NCBI GenBank assembly: GCA_037126765.1
Contig: JBBCBC010000032.1
Location: 1,612,001 to 1,676,000, forward strand
Length of the DNA: 64,000 nt
From: Stenogyne calaminthoides
Lineage: Eukaryota > Streptophyta > Magnoliopsida > Lamiales > Lamiaceae
Reading direction: 5' to 3'
Shown: positions 33,646 to 45,720 of the stretch, piece after piece
Layout of the letters: each line of letters begins with the position of its first letter
Position numbering within the stretch: position 1 is the first letter of the stretch
Notes under the pieces: model-generated
Database searches by the model: none
What the model was told of the DNA's origin: nothing
The model's input: the letters and a program-made list of their open reading frames with translations, nothing else
Translations under genes and position numbers: made by a program

Positions 33646-36600
33646 ATGACTCTTTCTGAATTCGACAGATTGGCCAAAACCAATAAGCCATGGTATGAGT
33701 ACGTGGTTTCTCTGGAGAGTACTTCCAACGCCAAACATGAAGAAGAGGCGCTTCATTTGATTCGGTTGGCAAAACTGACGAACCTCGTCGCAAACCGACC
33801 GGAGGCGGAGTATTCTCGAGAGGTAATAGAGTTCATCTCTAATATGAAAATAGATGAGGTGATAATATTGAATCCAAGATTTATGTTTCGCATTTAGAGC
33901 ATACATCGAAGTATATAGATTTTGTTCGGGAGCTGTACATAGTCCCTAAAAATCTAAACGATGTTTTTGAGTTGTGCGATAGGGGAGATGATCCCACTTT
34001 GTATATGTTAGGTCGAGAGCAAGAGTATCTTGATGGGATTACTGAGAAACCTGTTAAATTTGAGGCGACCTTACATAAACGACATTTGAAGCCAAAATAC
34101 AGAGTGTTGATGGATATTGTGAGTAAGTGCATAATGAGTAGATCGGGGAGCTTTGAGCAGATTAGCACTCCCAAACTCCGATTAATGGCGGCGATAGAGG
34201 ACTCACCCACCAAGAATTTCAACTGGCTGAAGTATCTGATCAAGGTGGTGAGTGAGCAAGCCAAAGTCATAAAAAATAAGGATAACTCAATATCGATCAA
34301 AGGCAGGATACTCCATGCCACCAAAATAGCCTTTATTTTGGAGATGTGCCGAGAGGAGGAGGATATCTTTGCCAACACTACTCCATTCCCTAAGTCCAAG
34401 GTGATGTTCAAGCCTATTGCTGCAAAAAGGACTATCAAAGGGAAGAAAGAGAAAAAGGTGGATTCACCTATTGCTGCTGCTACTGAAGAAACCCAACAAA
34501 CCAGGGGGAAGGTTTTGTTGGAAGCCAAGAAGGAGCAGGGTGAAAAATTGAAGAAGCAAAAGACCCTTGCTCCAAAGCGCAAAAGAATGGTGGTTCTCAC
34601 TGATGATGATGATGAGGAGAGTGAATCTGAGGAGATACAACCTGAGAGCCAAGAAGCTCAGAAATCGCCTTTGTAAGTGCTGGCTCAGGTTATCTCAAAG
34701 GCACAGGAGCAAATTGAGGAGCAAGTCTTCTCTGAGGTTCTTGAGACATCATTAAGCTCTGACAAGTTCTCTCAAGAAATATTCCAAGGACCTCAGACCT
34801 CAGAGCAAGAACAGAGTCATACTGAGGAAGCACCTGCTCAGACTTCAGAAGCTGCTCAGATTCCTGCTGAGGAAGAACCTGATCAGACTTCAGAGCAAGT
34901 TCAGACTCCTTCAGAGGAAATGCCTGCTCAGACTGCGGATCAAGCTCAGAGTCATACTGAGGAAGCACCAGCTCAGACCTCAGAACCAGTTCAGATTCAG
35001 ACTGAGGAGCTTCCTGCTCAAACCTCAGATATTGCTGACCATCTGGAGCAGATGAATATTGATGAGCTCCTGAATGATCTTTTATTCAATCTTTCAGCAG
35101 ATCTTTCTACTGAACCTGAGAGCCCGATGTTCAAGAAGGGTGAAGCTGAAGAGACCGAATGGCGAAGCAAGGGGGAATGGTTCATCCTTGACCGCTACCC
35201 TGAGCTTAGCTCATTCCCTGACCTCCAAGACATCTTCTTCAGATTGAGGTCAACTGTCTATATCCTAAACCAGACTCTTCCGGAGATGCTCAACATTGCT
35301 TCATTCAGAGGCGAAGATTGGTGGAACGAGGAAACAACTTTTCTGACTGAATTCTCAGGATTCAGGAAAACCAAGCTCAGAATGAAACCGTCTGATTTTG
35401 ATGAGTTGGTTAAGAAGAAAGTTGCTGAGAGGAAGGATACTGAAGTTGGTGCCCTGAGCTCCAAAGACAAATCTCAGGATGGGGACCAACAAGGGGATGA
35501 TGAGAGTCAAGCTCAGATGGACACCCAAGCTCAGGGTGAATCCCAGACTCAGACTGAGTCTGAAGCCCCAGTACAGACTGAAGCTCAGGTTCAGACTGAG
35601 ACTCAGGCTGAACAGCCAGCTCAGGAGGAACAACAGATCAGATATGCTCCTGAGATTGATCTCCCCCCTGTGATGGAGAAGTTGGAGAAGGTTGAGCCAA
35701 TCCTGAACAAAGTTGCTCAGATGGAGGAGGTATTGGTCAACCAAAGTCAGAAGATAGAAAGCTTGAGTTCTTCTTCAGACCTGTTGCAGCTTCAGAGCTC
35801 TCTGACTGAAAAGCTGACCTCCATGGAAGGAAAGTTAGAAGAGAAAATGGAGGGGGTCAAAGCTGAGCTAAATACAGAGCTGAAGCAGAAGAATCAGGAA
35901 CATACTAAAATTCTTGAAGCAAAATTGGTAGAGAAGAATGAGATGCTTGTGAAGAATGCTGTTGAGGAAATGAGTTCATTGCTCATGGCCAAGATGACAG
36001 ACATGTTCAAGGAAGCTCTCTCTAGCCAATTTGCTCACATGTCTGAAGAATTCTCAGTGGAGAAGAACCACCTTAGAAGGCTCGAAGAGGAGCCAGATCA
36101 GTTGGCAGGGGAGGTGCGGAGTGTCAGTAAAGAACAATATCATATGGACACAGCACTCTCCAGGCTTCTGCCAAAGTATGGTTCCAAGAAGGGGGAAAGA
36201 CCCGGAGCTGATCTCAGAAAGTTATTGGATCATACTTTGAAAGGCAAGATTGTCAAGGAAGCTGAAAAGAAAATCATTGCCGAAGCCATGAAGGAAATCG
36301 AGGCCACTAAAAAGCTAAAATTTAAGAAGGTGGAGAAGCCAGTCTACACTCAGGTTTCAGAGGAAACAATGCAAGAAGTTGCTGCAGAGAAACTGAGTGG
36401 TGGAGGAAGAATTGGAACAAGCCAAGCTGGAGCTGATTTGCCCATTAAAAGAAAGGCTATGGTGGTTGAGGAGCCTGAGGGCAAAAGAGCTAAGGCTTCT
36501 AAGCCAATTCAGAGGAAGCTGATCCTGGATATTGAAGAATCTGAGGAAGTGCCCCAGAAGAAGGTCTTCAATACCAGAAGTTCTCTGAAAACACTCCAAC

Positions 36601-37163
36601 TTGAGCAAGCTAAAAAGACTGTTGCTTCTATTTCTGGTGTACCCGTAATCAGAAAGAAGATGGAAGAAGAGCAGAAGAGAATGAGTGGTTTCAAAAGGTT
36701 CACAAGCAAGAGGAGAGGGAACACAAAAGCACAGAAATGGCCGCATGTTGACAAATGGATGCCAATCCAGCTCAACGATGCATGGGAAGAAATCAAGAGA
36801 ACTTTCTGGTTCTACTATGATGTGCTCAGAGAATGGAGAGGGGAGAGCTCAAATTCAAATGAGGCTTTCATTGACTATCTCCTGACCTTCTATTCTAAGT
36901 ATCTTCAAGGTTGGATAAATCTTGGATATGAAGGAAAGGTGCAGATAACCACCCCTGGTCCATACTCGTACCCTCCTCCCAGGCTGGAGAATGGCTGTGT
37001 GAATGAGAAAGCCATTGCTCAAGAAATTTCTCAGTACGCCATTCAGTTGGGCCTGACAGGGAACAATCCTGATATCATCAAAGAAAGAGATGCGCTGAAA
37101 AGAAGATATTATGGAATGTTCAACCTTGAAGTCCCTGCTGATGAGGTGGAAAATCAGAACTGA
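33646..37163 (+). pseudogene. Extra 3' ORF of the SIRE-like element (coiled-coil protein), one frameshift and one stop
   Basis: ATG at 33646 opens a frame that shifts near 33890, continues to a TAA at 34674-34676, and then runs 828 codons in the same frame to 37163; about 1170 residues if continuous. Residues from the second block (34050-34380) resemble a plant transposon-associated domain also found in other retroelement ORFs (PKYRVLMDIVSKCIMSRSGS, NWLKYLIKVVSEQ). Next come a KRKRM basic patch, an acidic run, repeats built on EEAPAQTSE, a second Gln/Thr/Glu-rich tract, and a long heptad-like coiled coil (about 35660-36130). The C-terminus has an aromatic WEEIKRTFWFYYDVLREW segment. No signal peptide or membrane segment was seen, so I do not call it envelope, although SIRE-type elements are known for an envelope-like ORF in this place. 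Confidence 0.7.
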
Positions 37164-37596
37164 AGAGCCCGAGCAGAAGAGCAAAAGAAGACCGAAGATG
37201 AAGACTCAGAAGATTCATGTAATCCTTTATCTTTTTGTCTTTTTGATTTTGTTAGATAAGATTCATTGTAACTTGTAACTGTCTACCTATCATCAATGAA
37301 ATCTTATCATTTATGCTCAAAAGATAATATCTCATTATCTTAATTTACATGTTTTACTTTTGATATGCCTGAATGTTGTCTCTGAGATTAATTGTTGAGA
37401 GATTAATTGGTTGGTGATGAATCCTTTGAGAGATTCGTTACTGAATAAATTGTTGGGAGATTAATTGTTGGGAGACTCATTATGTATGGAAATTGTTGGA
37501 GATAAACCAATCTTGTAATAGGATAAAGTGAAACCCGAGTATAGGTTAAGTGCTTTGTAACAAGATAGGTTTTGGCATCATCAAAAAGGGGGAAAT
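37164..37596 (+). other. 3' untranslated region with LTR-edge-like repeats and purine tract
   Basis: GTTGGGAGATTAATTG-type phrases recur three or four times between about 37395 and 37500, imitating the LTR start (TGTTGGGAGATGAATTT). The purine tract AAAAAGGGGGAAA lies at 37583-37595 directly before the 3' LTR. Confidence 0.6.
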
Positions 37597-39552
37597 TGTT
37601 GGGAGATGAATTTAATAAAGATATGATTTTGATTAGATCCCAAAACCCCTGAGTATAACATGTTCAGGATAATCTTGATAGTTGAGTCAGGATTCAGTTT
37701 TAGAGTATTCAGGATGGTATCTGCAAAATGTATAGTCAGCAAATATAGATCGGGTTAGATTCTGAAGATTACGAAGACTCGAAGAAAGTTTCGAAGAAAA
37801 ACTGAAGTTTCATATGAAATCAAGTTTCAAAGATGAAAACGAGAAATCAACTTCGATTGAAAATCGAGATATTGAAGACTTCGAGAAAAACGAGATATCA
37901 AGACTTCGGCATTAAGATTCATTACATCGGTCCAATATATCTCGAAAAAAATTCAAGACACACGAAGATCAAGAATATCAAGGCAAGATAATCAAGACTT
38001 CGATAATGTACTAAATGCTCAGTATAAACCTGAATGTTCCGAGGCACTGAAAATATCTATCTGAAAGATGCAATACTGAGAAGAACGCGACTTCCCAGAA
38101 AAATAGATATTGCCCAAGACATTCCCATGCAGACAAAAGGAACTAAGACAAAGTGTTGTTAAGGTTATATCACTCAGAGATAGTAACCAAAAAGAGCCGT
38201 TGTGTGTCTACCTTTAACTAGAGACAAAAGTCAAAAAGAAGAAGACAACATTTGTACATTCTTGACAGCGACAAATGACGGGCCCTTTGAAAAAATGTCA
38301 GAAGTACTAAAGTTCCAGACTGCAAAAAGTGATGACCGGCTACATGAAAGGCTATTGCCTAAAACGTGTTAGGGAGTGTCAAACCCTAAATATAGCCGTT
38401 TCTCACACACCATAAGAGGAAACTCACGAAGCTATTTCTTCCAACGGATAGTTTTTCAAGAGTGACCTTGGTGTATGCCTATAAATACTTGTGACCCTCT
38501 ACATTGTAAGGTTACGGGAAATTTGTAAGCAACTCAAAAGCTCAAACTTATTCTCGCAAGTTGAAGCACTCGAAAACCCTAGAATTTCCCAAGTGCTTTA
38601 AATCGAAGAGAGCTCATTCCACTAAGCCTAGCTTGATAAGATATATCCAAAGCTTAGTCGAGATATCCTAGCCTTTGCATTGATCTTTATTGTAAAGGAT
38701 ATCTCATCCTAGTTGGAAACCAACCAAGAAACCCCAAACCCTTTGTAAGGTAGTTTGAGTGTGATTGTTGGTGAGATTGGAGTTGTAAAGAGTTAGTAAA
38801 CTACATTAAGGTAGTCAGAAAGCTCTAGAGAAGAAGTGAGTAAATTATCTTGGATAGTCAGAAATCTTGTGTGTGTTTTGAGTTAGTAAACTACAGAGGT
38901 AGTCAGAAAGCTCAAAATAGAAAGGTTAGTAAACTACAGAGGTAGGCAGAAAACCTTAGGAGGTGATTAGTGAATTTCTCTGAAAGATCAGAGAGAGTGG
39001 ACGTAGGAGCTTGAGTCTCTGAACCACTATAAATTGCTGTGTTCTTTGCTTTCTGTTTTGCTTGATTTATCTGTTGCATTACTTTGAATTGAAAGCATAT
39101 TTTCACTGATATTCAGTTGGAATCAATCCATTGAAGTTGCATATAATTGAATCACAGCCTAATTACTATTCCATAAAAAGGAAGGTTTTCAGCAAAAGCA
39201 TTAAAACGAGTATAAACTTAGGGCCAACCATTCCGCACATCTGAGTAGCTAGAACAGATAGTTACCAAACTGAACTTACTCATCTGAGGGTTCAATAAGT
39301 TAGTTATCTGATCTAAGCAGCTCAGGATCTCTGAAAACTCAGGACTCAGTTTGGATTATCTGAGGTATCTGAAAGCAGCTCAGGATCACTGTCTCAGATA
39401 GACTTTGACTCAGAGCGATTTGTGCTTCTCAGGACCAAATCATCAGGACAACCTGACCCAAGCTGACCTCAGTAAAAGAAAAAGTTTTAAAAACACTGAA
39501 CACGTGTACCCCCCCCATACACGTGTAAGACTCGTTTGCACTGGGACCAACA
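37597..39552 (+). repeat. 3' LTR of the SIRE-like element
   Basis: It matches the 5' LTR end to end with a TATA box at 38480-38487. The stretch 37760-38020 departs strongly from the 5' copy: CTGA-type words of the left LTR appear as CGA-type words, while the rest is about 98% alike. Confidence 0.93.
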
Positions 39553-40466
39553 GGTTTTATCCCTTAATTTTATCCAATTGAAATACACTCTTCAATGAAC
39601 CTTTTTAGCTGAACAGTCTAGATACGATCTAAATTTAATTTAGTAAAAGCATTAGCCTCTAGGATAAAGGTCAAATAAATTCCCTAATAGAAGAATTTAA
39701 CTTATATCACCCTAGCAAATTTTACTAGTTGTTACCAATTGTCATACACACACAACAATTACGGATTACGCGATACGAACTAACAGACATATGAGAATAA
39801 AATAACCTTGGTGGCCAAACCAAATTAATTATCCTAATATGCAAGAAGTTAAAACAGATGATATAAATAATATGAAAATAACAGTATAACAAACGATATC
39901 GAATTAACTAGTAATCATCAAAATACAAGTTTAGAAATCCCTGAAATTGGAATAAAAGGACTTAGCCATCCACAGGCATAACTAAAACACAAAATAATGA
40001 GTTCATAGTTCTAGAAAGAAAATACTTCAAACGGTAAAGATGATCTTCTTTCCCGTTGCTTCAAACTCCCAGAATTCTGACCTCGTACGTACGTTCTTCC
40101 CTCCCGCTGCTGGCTGCCTCCAATCCTCAGCCCTACTGCTCTTTTTCGTGTGATATTTGGGCTGGAATTAGTGAGAAATCCCGCTGGCCCATCTGGTTTA
40201 AGATTTTGGCCCACACCGGGCCCCCCAGTGTGGGCTGCAGTGAGTAAAATTTTACCCAATACTTATTATGGATCTTTGGGCCCTTCTCCAACACTTCTAT
40301 ATCTCCAAAAAGGCCCTAGAAACACCCAAAAACTCAAACAAAAGATCAAGTGGGCTTTTAACTCATCAACGTACATATAAGTGGAAAAACACGCAAACAA
40401 GTCACATTAAAATGCAAATAATCACACTCTAAGTAACTTAAATAACGCATTATAATCCACTTATCA

Positions 40467-41209
40467 AATTCCCCACACTTAAATCTTTGCTAGTCCTCGA
40501 GCAAACTCACACCAAAAACACAACGGGAATGTAATGAAGTAGTCATGACTTTTGCTCAGGTCCTCACTACAAAACTAGTGTGACATTAGTGCAAGCAACG
40601 ACTTGAGTAAACCTGGACTAGATTAAAAAATCCTACAAAAATCCCTGAACTTAAGGACACCAAGTTCTGACATCATCTATGCTCGATCCTCAACCCATGA
40701 ATCTACCAGGTTCCTCAATGAACCTTCAACTCCCTTTTTTTTCAACTATTCTTCAACTAAGATGATAAATCCTAACAGACTCTGCATCTTGGTGTACTCC
40801 CATTTCTTCCTCTATTTCTTTTTTTTTTCTAAGGTCTGCATCACCACTCTACTTGTCGGGTTTTAGCTCTAATTTTATCCGACTTTGAAACGTTCGAACC
40901 CCCGAAAGTAGACAGCAGTCTCAGCACCTTTTTTTTTCTTCACACGTGGGACCGTAACTTCACTCCATCGTTAGGTTTTAGCTCGGAATTTCCGAGCCCC
41001 TAAAAATGGGCAGCTGTAATCTATGGCCCCTTTATTTGCACAATTTTTCAACTAGACTCCAACCTCCTTCAATCCAGCACAAAATTTTCCAACCTCAGGG
41101 GTACACCAACAATGCATCATCCATACAAACCATCAACTTAGACTACTTTATTATGGGGAATCAAAGGCACAAATCAAAACCCAAGCAAATCAACAAGTCA
41201 AATCACAAC
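40467..41209 (-). other. Gypsy element interior, 3' side
   Basis: Non-coding part of the outer gypsy element. On the minus strand it ends in an AGTGTGGGGAATT purine tract next to the 3' LTR. The block CCCCACACTTAAATC...GCAAAC here recurs in similar form at about 43570-43605. TSD ACAAC of the next insertion is at 41205-41209. Confidence 0.6.
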
Positions 41210-43307
41210 TGTTGGTCCCGGTGCAACGAGTCTTACACGTGTATGGGGGGGAATACACGTGTTCAGTGTTTTTAAAACTTTTCTTCTTGGTCGACTTAAT
41301 TCGGTTGTCACGATGATTTGGTCTGAAAGCACAAATCGCTCTGAGTCAAAAGTCTCTTCGAGACAATGATCTGAAATTTCTTTCAGATACCTCAGATAAT
41401 CCAAACTGAGTCCTGAGTTTTCAGAGATCCCGAGTTTCTTGGATCAGATAACTATCTTACTGAACCCTCAGAAGAGTAAGTTAAGTTTGGTAACTATCTG
41501 TTCTAGCTACTCAGATGTGTGGAATGGTTGACCCTTAGTTTATACTCGTTTTAAGCTTTTGCTGAAAATCTTCCTTTAATGGAATAGTGATTAGGCTGTG
41601 ATTCAATTTATATGCAACTTCCAGTGGATTGATTCCAACTGAAATATCAGTGAAAATATGCTTTCAAAACAAAGTAATGCAACAGATAAGTCAAGCAAAA
41701 CAGAAAGCAAAGAACACAACAAGTTATAGTGGTTCAGAGACTCAAGCTCCTACGTCCACTCTCCCTGATCTCTTCAGAGAAATTCACTAATCACTTCCTA
41801 AAGCTTTCTGACTACCTCTGTAGTTTACTAACCTTTCTAATTTTGAGCTTTACGACTACCTCATGGTTTACTAACTCAAAACTCACACAAGCTTCTTACA
41901 TCCAAGATAGATTACTCACTTCTCCTCTAGAGCTTTCTGACTACCTCAATGTAGTTTACTAACTCTTTACAACTCCAATCTCACCAACAATCACACTCAA
42001 ACCACCTTACAAAGGGTTTGGGGTTTCTTGGTTGGTTTCCTACTAGGATGAGATATCCTTTACAATAAAGAACAATGCAAAGGCTAGGATATCTCGACTA
42101 AGCTTTGGATATATCTTATCAAGCTAGGCTTAGTGGAATGAGCTCTCTTCGATTTAAAGCACTTGGGAAATTCTTGGGTTTTCGAGTGCTTCAACTTGCA
42201 ATAATAAGTTTGAGCTCTTGAGTTGCTTACAAATTTCCCGTAACCTTTCAATGTAGAAGGTCACAAGTATTTATAGGCATACACCAAGGTCACTCTTGAA
42301 AAACTATCCGTTGGAGAGATAACCGTGAGTTTTCTCTTTATGGTGTGTGTGGCTTATATATATTTAGGGTTTGACACTCCCTAACACGTTTTAGGCAATA
42401 GCCTTTCATGTAGCCGGTCTTCACTTTTTGCAGTCTGGAACTTAGTACTTCTGACATTTTTTCAGTGACCTGTCGTTGTCAGTGTCAGTATGGTACAATG
42501 TTGTCTTCCTCTTTTTGACTTTTGTCTCCAGTTAAAGGTAGACAACTCAACGACTCTTTTTGGTTACAATCTCTGAGTGATATAACCTTAACAACACTTT
42601 GTCTTAGTTCCTTTTGTCTGCATTTGAATGTCTTGGGCAATATCTATTTTTCTAAGGAATCGTGATCTTCTCGATGTTGCATCCTTGGATAGATGTTTTC
42701 GATTACCTCGGAACATTGAGGTTTATCTTGAGCATTGATTACATGGTGAGTCTTGATAATTCTTGTGCCTTGATATTCTTGATCTTGATTCTTGATCTTG
42801 TGTCTTGAGTCTTGAGGTCTTGAGTCTTGGCGACTTTCACGAGTCTTGGCGTCTTGAGTCTTACGAGTCTTGGCGTCTTACGAGTCTTCACGGATATCTT
42901 GGTGATATCTTGAGTCTTCATCTTTGAGTCTTGATTCCTCAATTTTATCTGAGTCTTGATATCTCGGTTTTTACTTGAGTCTTGATATCTCGATTTCTGC
43001 CCGAGTCTTGATTCTCGGTTTCATCTTGAGTCTTCAATATCTCAGTTTCATACTGAGTCTTCAGTTTCTTCGTTTCATCTTTGAAACTTGGTTTCATCTT
43101 GAAACCGGTTTCTTCGAAACTTCTTGAGTTCTTGAAATCTTGAGATCTAACCTTGATCTATATATCTGTTATACATTTTGCAGATAACATCCTGAATACT
43201 CTAAAACTGAATCCTGACTCAACTATCAAGATTATCCTGAACATGTCATACTCAAGGGTTTTGGGATCTAATCAAAATCATATCTTTATTAAATTCATCT
43301 CCCAACA
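41210..43307 (-). repeat. Solo LTR of the SIRE-like family
   Basis: A single 2098-bp LTR, reverse orientation, matching 25007-26972 and 37597-39552 along its length, including the TATA box (42269-42276 on the minus strand), the TTAGTAAACTAC repeats and the ACACGTGTAT hairpin. ACAAC flanks it at 41205-41209 and 43308-43312, so it is a real insertion that lost its interior by recombination between its LTRs. It is clearly more diverged than the two LTRs of the full element. Confidence 0.92.
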
Positions 43308-43312
43308 ACAAC

Positions 43313-43855
43313 CATAGATTCGATCATACCTTTATGCTATCCCACAGTTTCACAGAATTCACAGAATTTCCAAATCGGCAAAATTTAATCAAATTTACTC
43401 AAGGTTCACTACTAACAAAAACACCACACTACTATCAACAACTCTCAAATCATCATCACGATTCACTTCTCCAACACAGACACATACCAACATGTAAATA
43501 CAATACTCAAGCCCAAAAATCAGCTCAACAGTAAATACACAAAAAAAATCAGCACAATATCTTGCCTCTCCCCCACACTTAATATATTGCTTGTCCGCAA
43601 ACAACACAAAATAAATATGCACAAGGAAGAGAGGACAAAATAAGGAAGAGTATCACCAGATAAACTGAAGAATGTAGGAGCTACCAGAAATCCACTGTTC
43701 TCATTCACTTCAAGCACGGGAGAGCCTGCAACAAAATTGAGAAAGACACACAACGAAGACAACTATAAGAGAATTAAATAAAAATAAAAATACGACTGCC
43801 TCCCGTAGAGCGCTTTTGTTTAACGTCTTTTGGCTCGACGACCAACATCTATTTT
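43313..43855 (-). other. Gypsy element interior, middle part
   Basis: Non-coding. It has a second CCCCACACTTAA...CCGCAAAC block (about 43570-43605) like that at 40470-40510. Short open frames on either strand have no recognisable features. Confidence 0.5.
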
Positions 43856-44527
43856 TCATGTGATAGGAGTAAAGTAATCCCTTCGATCAAGTGGTAATCT
43901 ATGGTGACGAACAATACTTTCTCCCATCAAGATCTTTCTTCTCCCTTTAAGCTTACGCTTGTTGGTGCACAAATCCTCGAGAAAGTTTGCATAACTAGGA
44001 ATCTGGGCCAAGAACTCAAGTAGTGGAATGTCAATTTCCACCTTATGAAAAATATCGAGGATTTGTTTCTCCTCATCCACCTTCAGTGCTCGTTCAAACC
44101 TGGAAGAAAAATGTATCACATTAGTATCAATAATTCTAGGAATTGATTTACCAACATGTTTTGCATCCGGTATTGCAGAAAGTTCCACACTGGGGGGGCC
44201 AGTGTCATGCTGCCCATGGACTTTTTCTCCTTTTTCATCCATAGCAGCTGAAGGGGCAAGCTTCTCTATATCTTCCAGCTGTTTTCCGTCCCTCAACGTG
44301 ACAACACTCACCTTTCTTGGATTAATTTCAGGCTGGGATGACAATTTTCCCCCGATTTGAGCCTCGATTCGGCCAACAGAGGTGGCTAGTTGGCTTATTT
44401 GCATCTACAAGTTATTGAACCTCGAGTCGGTGTCATGTTGAAGTTGATTCATGCTCAGGCTAGTTTCGTACACACTCTTCTGAAGTTGTAGAGTGTTGAA
44501 AGTAAGTAGTTTGAGCATTTCCTCCAT
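43856..44527 (-). pseudogene. Athila-type gag fragment of the gypsy element
   Basis: Minus-strand reading from ATG at 44527 gives about 40 residues of a heptad-like region, a TAG near 44403, then MQISQLATSVGRIEAQIGGK, LSSQPEINPRKVSVVTLRDG, and further on FLAQIPSYANFLEDLCTNKR to the stop at 43856. These phrases match the C-terminal part of Gag and the run-up to protease in Athila-like elements. The capsid N-terminal part, zinc knuckle, protease and all of pol are missing. It would need proteins from a related element to move. Confidence 0.75.
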
Positions 44528-44836
44528 TTATAGCTCAGAGCTCCCCATAAATGTGAGTAACTTAGTCTATGAGGCACCTGAAAAAGAGACATAAACACGT
44601 GACACCGAACAATAAAAAAAGAAAAAATGAAAAAAAAAGAACTAAAATGGGCTGCTGAAATTTTGCTGCTATAGTGACACTGGGGGCCAGAGTCAAAATT
44701 GCAAAAAATTGTAACGACACACAAAATAAACGAGGGGTTACGGGAGAGAAAAATTAACAACTAAGACACTAAAATACTCGAAAAAAAATAAGCCCCAAAA
44801 AATATCACACAAAGAGCACAAAAAATTATTAACACC

Positions 44837-44856
44837 GTTCCCCGGCAGCGGCGCCA
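44837..44856 (-). promoter_or_regulatory. Primer-binding site of the gypsy element
   Basis: On the minus strand TGGCGCCGCTGCCGGGG follows the right LTR after a few A/T bases. It is complementary to the 3' end of a tRNA-Asp-type tRNA, as in Athila/Tat elements, and fixes both the orientation and the LTR boundary. Confidence 0.85.
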
Positions 44857-45720
44857 AAATTTAGTGTGCTGTCATCGGCACCCAAAAATAAATTAAATCC
44901 TTAACCGATCCACTAGAATGTAGTAGGATAAGTAAGGATCAATCCTCAGGGAACGTGGAAATAATTATTACATTATTTGTATGAATTTAAAGAGGCGAAC
45001 AAAGGGGGAGTTTTGGATGTAGTGAGAGTTACTAAATAATTAAATACTGCATAAATAATAAATAATCGAATTCAAATTTTAAAAGGCTTCCAATTCACAG
45101 TTCATTCATCCCTTGTATTTTGACTATTCTAGTTAAAAGTATCGTTTGCTCAACCTTACTCTCAGACTAATGACCCTCAATAAACAACAAGCTCTGTTTA
45201 TCGATTTTATCCCTTAATTTTATCCAATTGAAATACGCTCTTCAATGAACCTTTTTTGTTGAACAGTCAAGATACGATCTAAATTTAATTTAGTAAAAGC
45301 ATTAGCCTCTAGGATAAAGGTCAAATAAATTCCCGAATACGTTAGCTCGATTCGGAAGAATTTAATTTATATCACCCTAGCAAATTTTACTAGTTGTTAC
45401 CAATTGTCATACACACGCAACAATTACGGATTACGCGATACGAACTAACATGCATATGAGATTAAAATAACCTAGGTGGCCAAACCAAATTAATTATCCA
45501 AATATGCAAGAAGTTAAAACAGATGATATAAATAATCTGAGAATAACAGTATAACAAACGATATCGAATTAACTAGTAATCATCAAAATACAAGTTTAGA
45601 AATTCCTGATATTGGAATAAAAGGACTTAGCCGTCCATAGGCATAACAAAAACACAAAATAGCGAGTTCATAGTTCTAGAAAGAAAATACATCAAACGGT
45701 AAAGATGATCATCTTTCCCG

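Larger units (their letters stand above)
25007..39552 (+). mobile_element. SIRE/Maximus-like Ty1/copia element, 14.5 kb, with an additional ORF after pol
   Basis: LTRs are 25007-26972 (1966 bp) and 37597-39552 (1956 bp), both TGTTGG...ACCAACA. The target duplication GGTTT lies at 25002-25006 and 39553-39557. A primer site TGGTATCAGAGC (26975-26986) and purine tract (37583-37595) are in place. Order: gag, protease, integrase, RT, RNase H, then a 600-base gap and a 3.5-kb ORF region. Great length, long LTRs and a 3' extra ORF fit the SIRE/Maximus lineage. LTR identity is roughly 98% by eye outside a low-complexity patch (25140-25500 versus 37760-38100). Confidence 0.93.
24665..40466 (-). repeat. 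3' LTR of the gypsy element, interrupted by the SIRE-like element
   Basis: The LTR text runs 24665-25006 and resumes at 39558-40466, joined through the target duplication GGTTT. The reconstructed length is 1251 bp. It matches 44865-45720 plus 54771-55181 closely over its whole length. Confidence 0.9.

Noticed and set aside
33646..37163. Envelope protein call for the extra SIRE ORF
   Set aside because: I see no signal peptide, membrane segment or cleavage-site pattern; only position fits.
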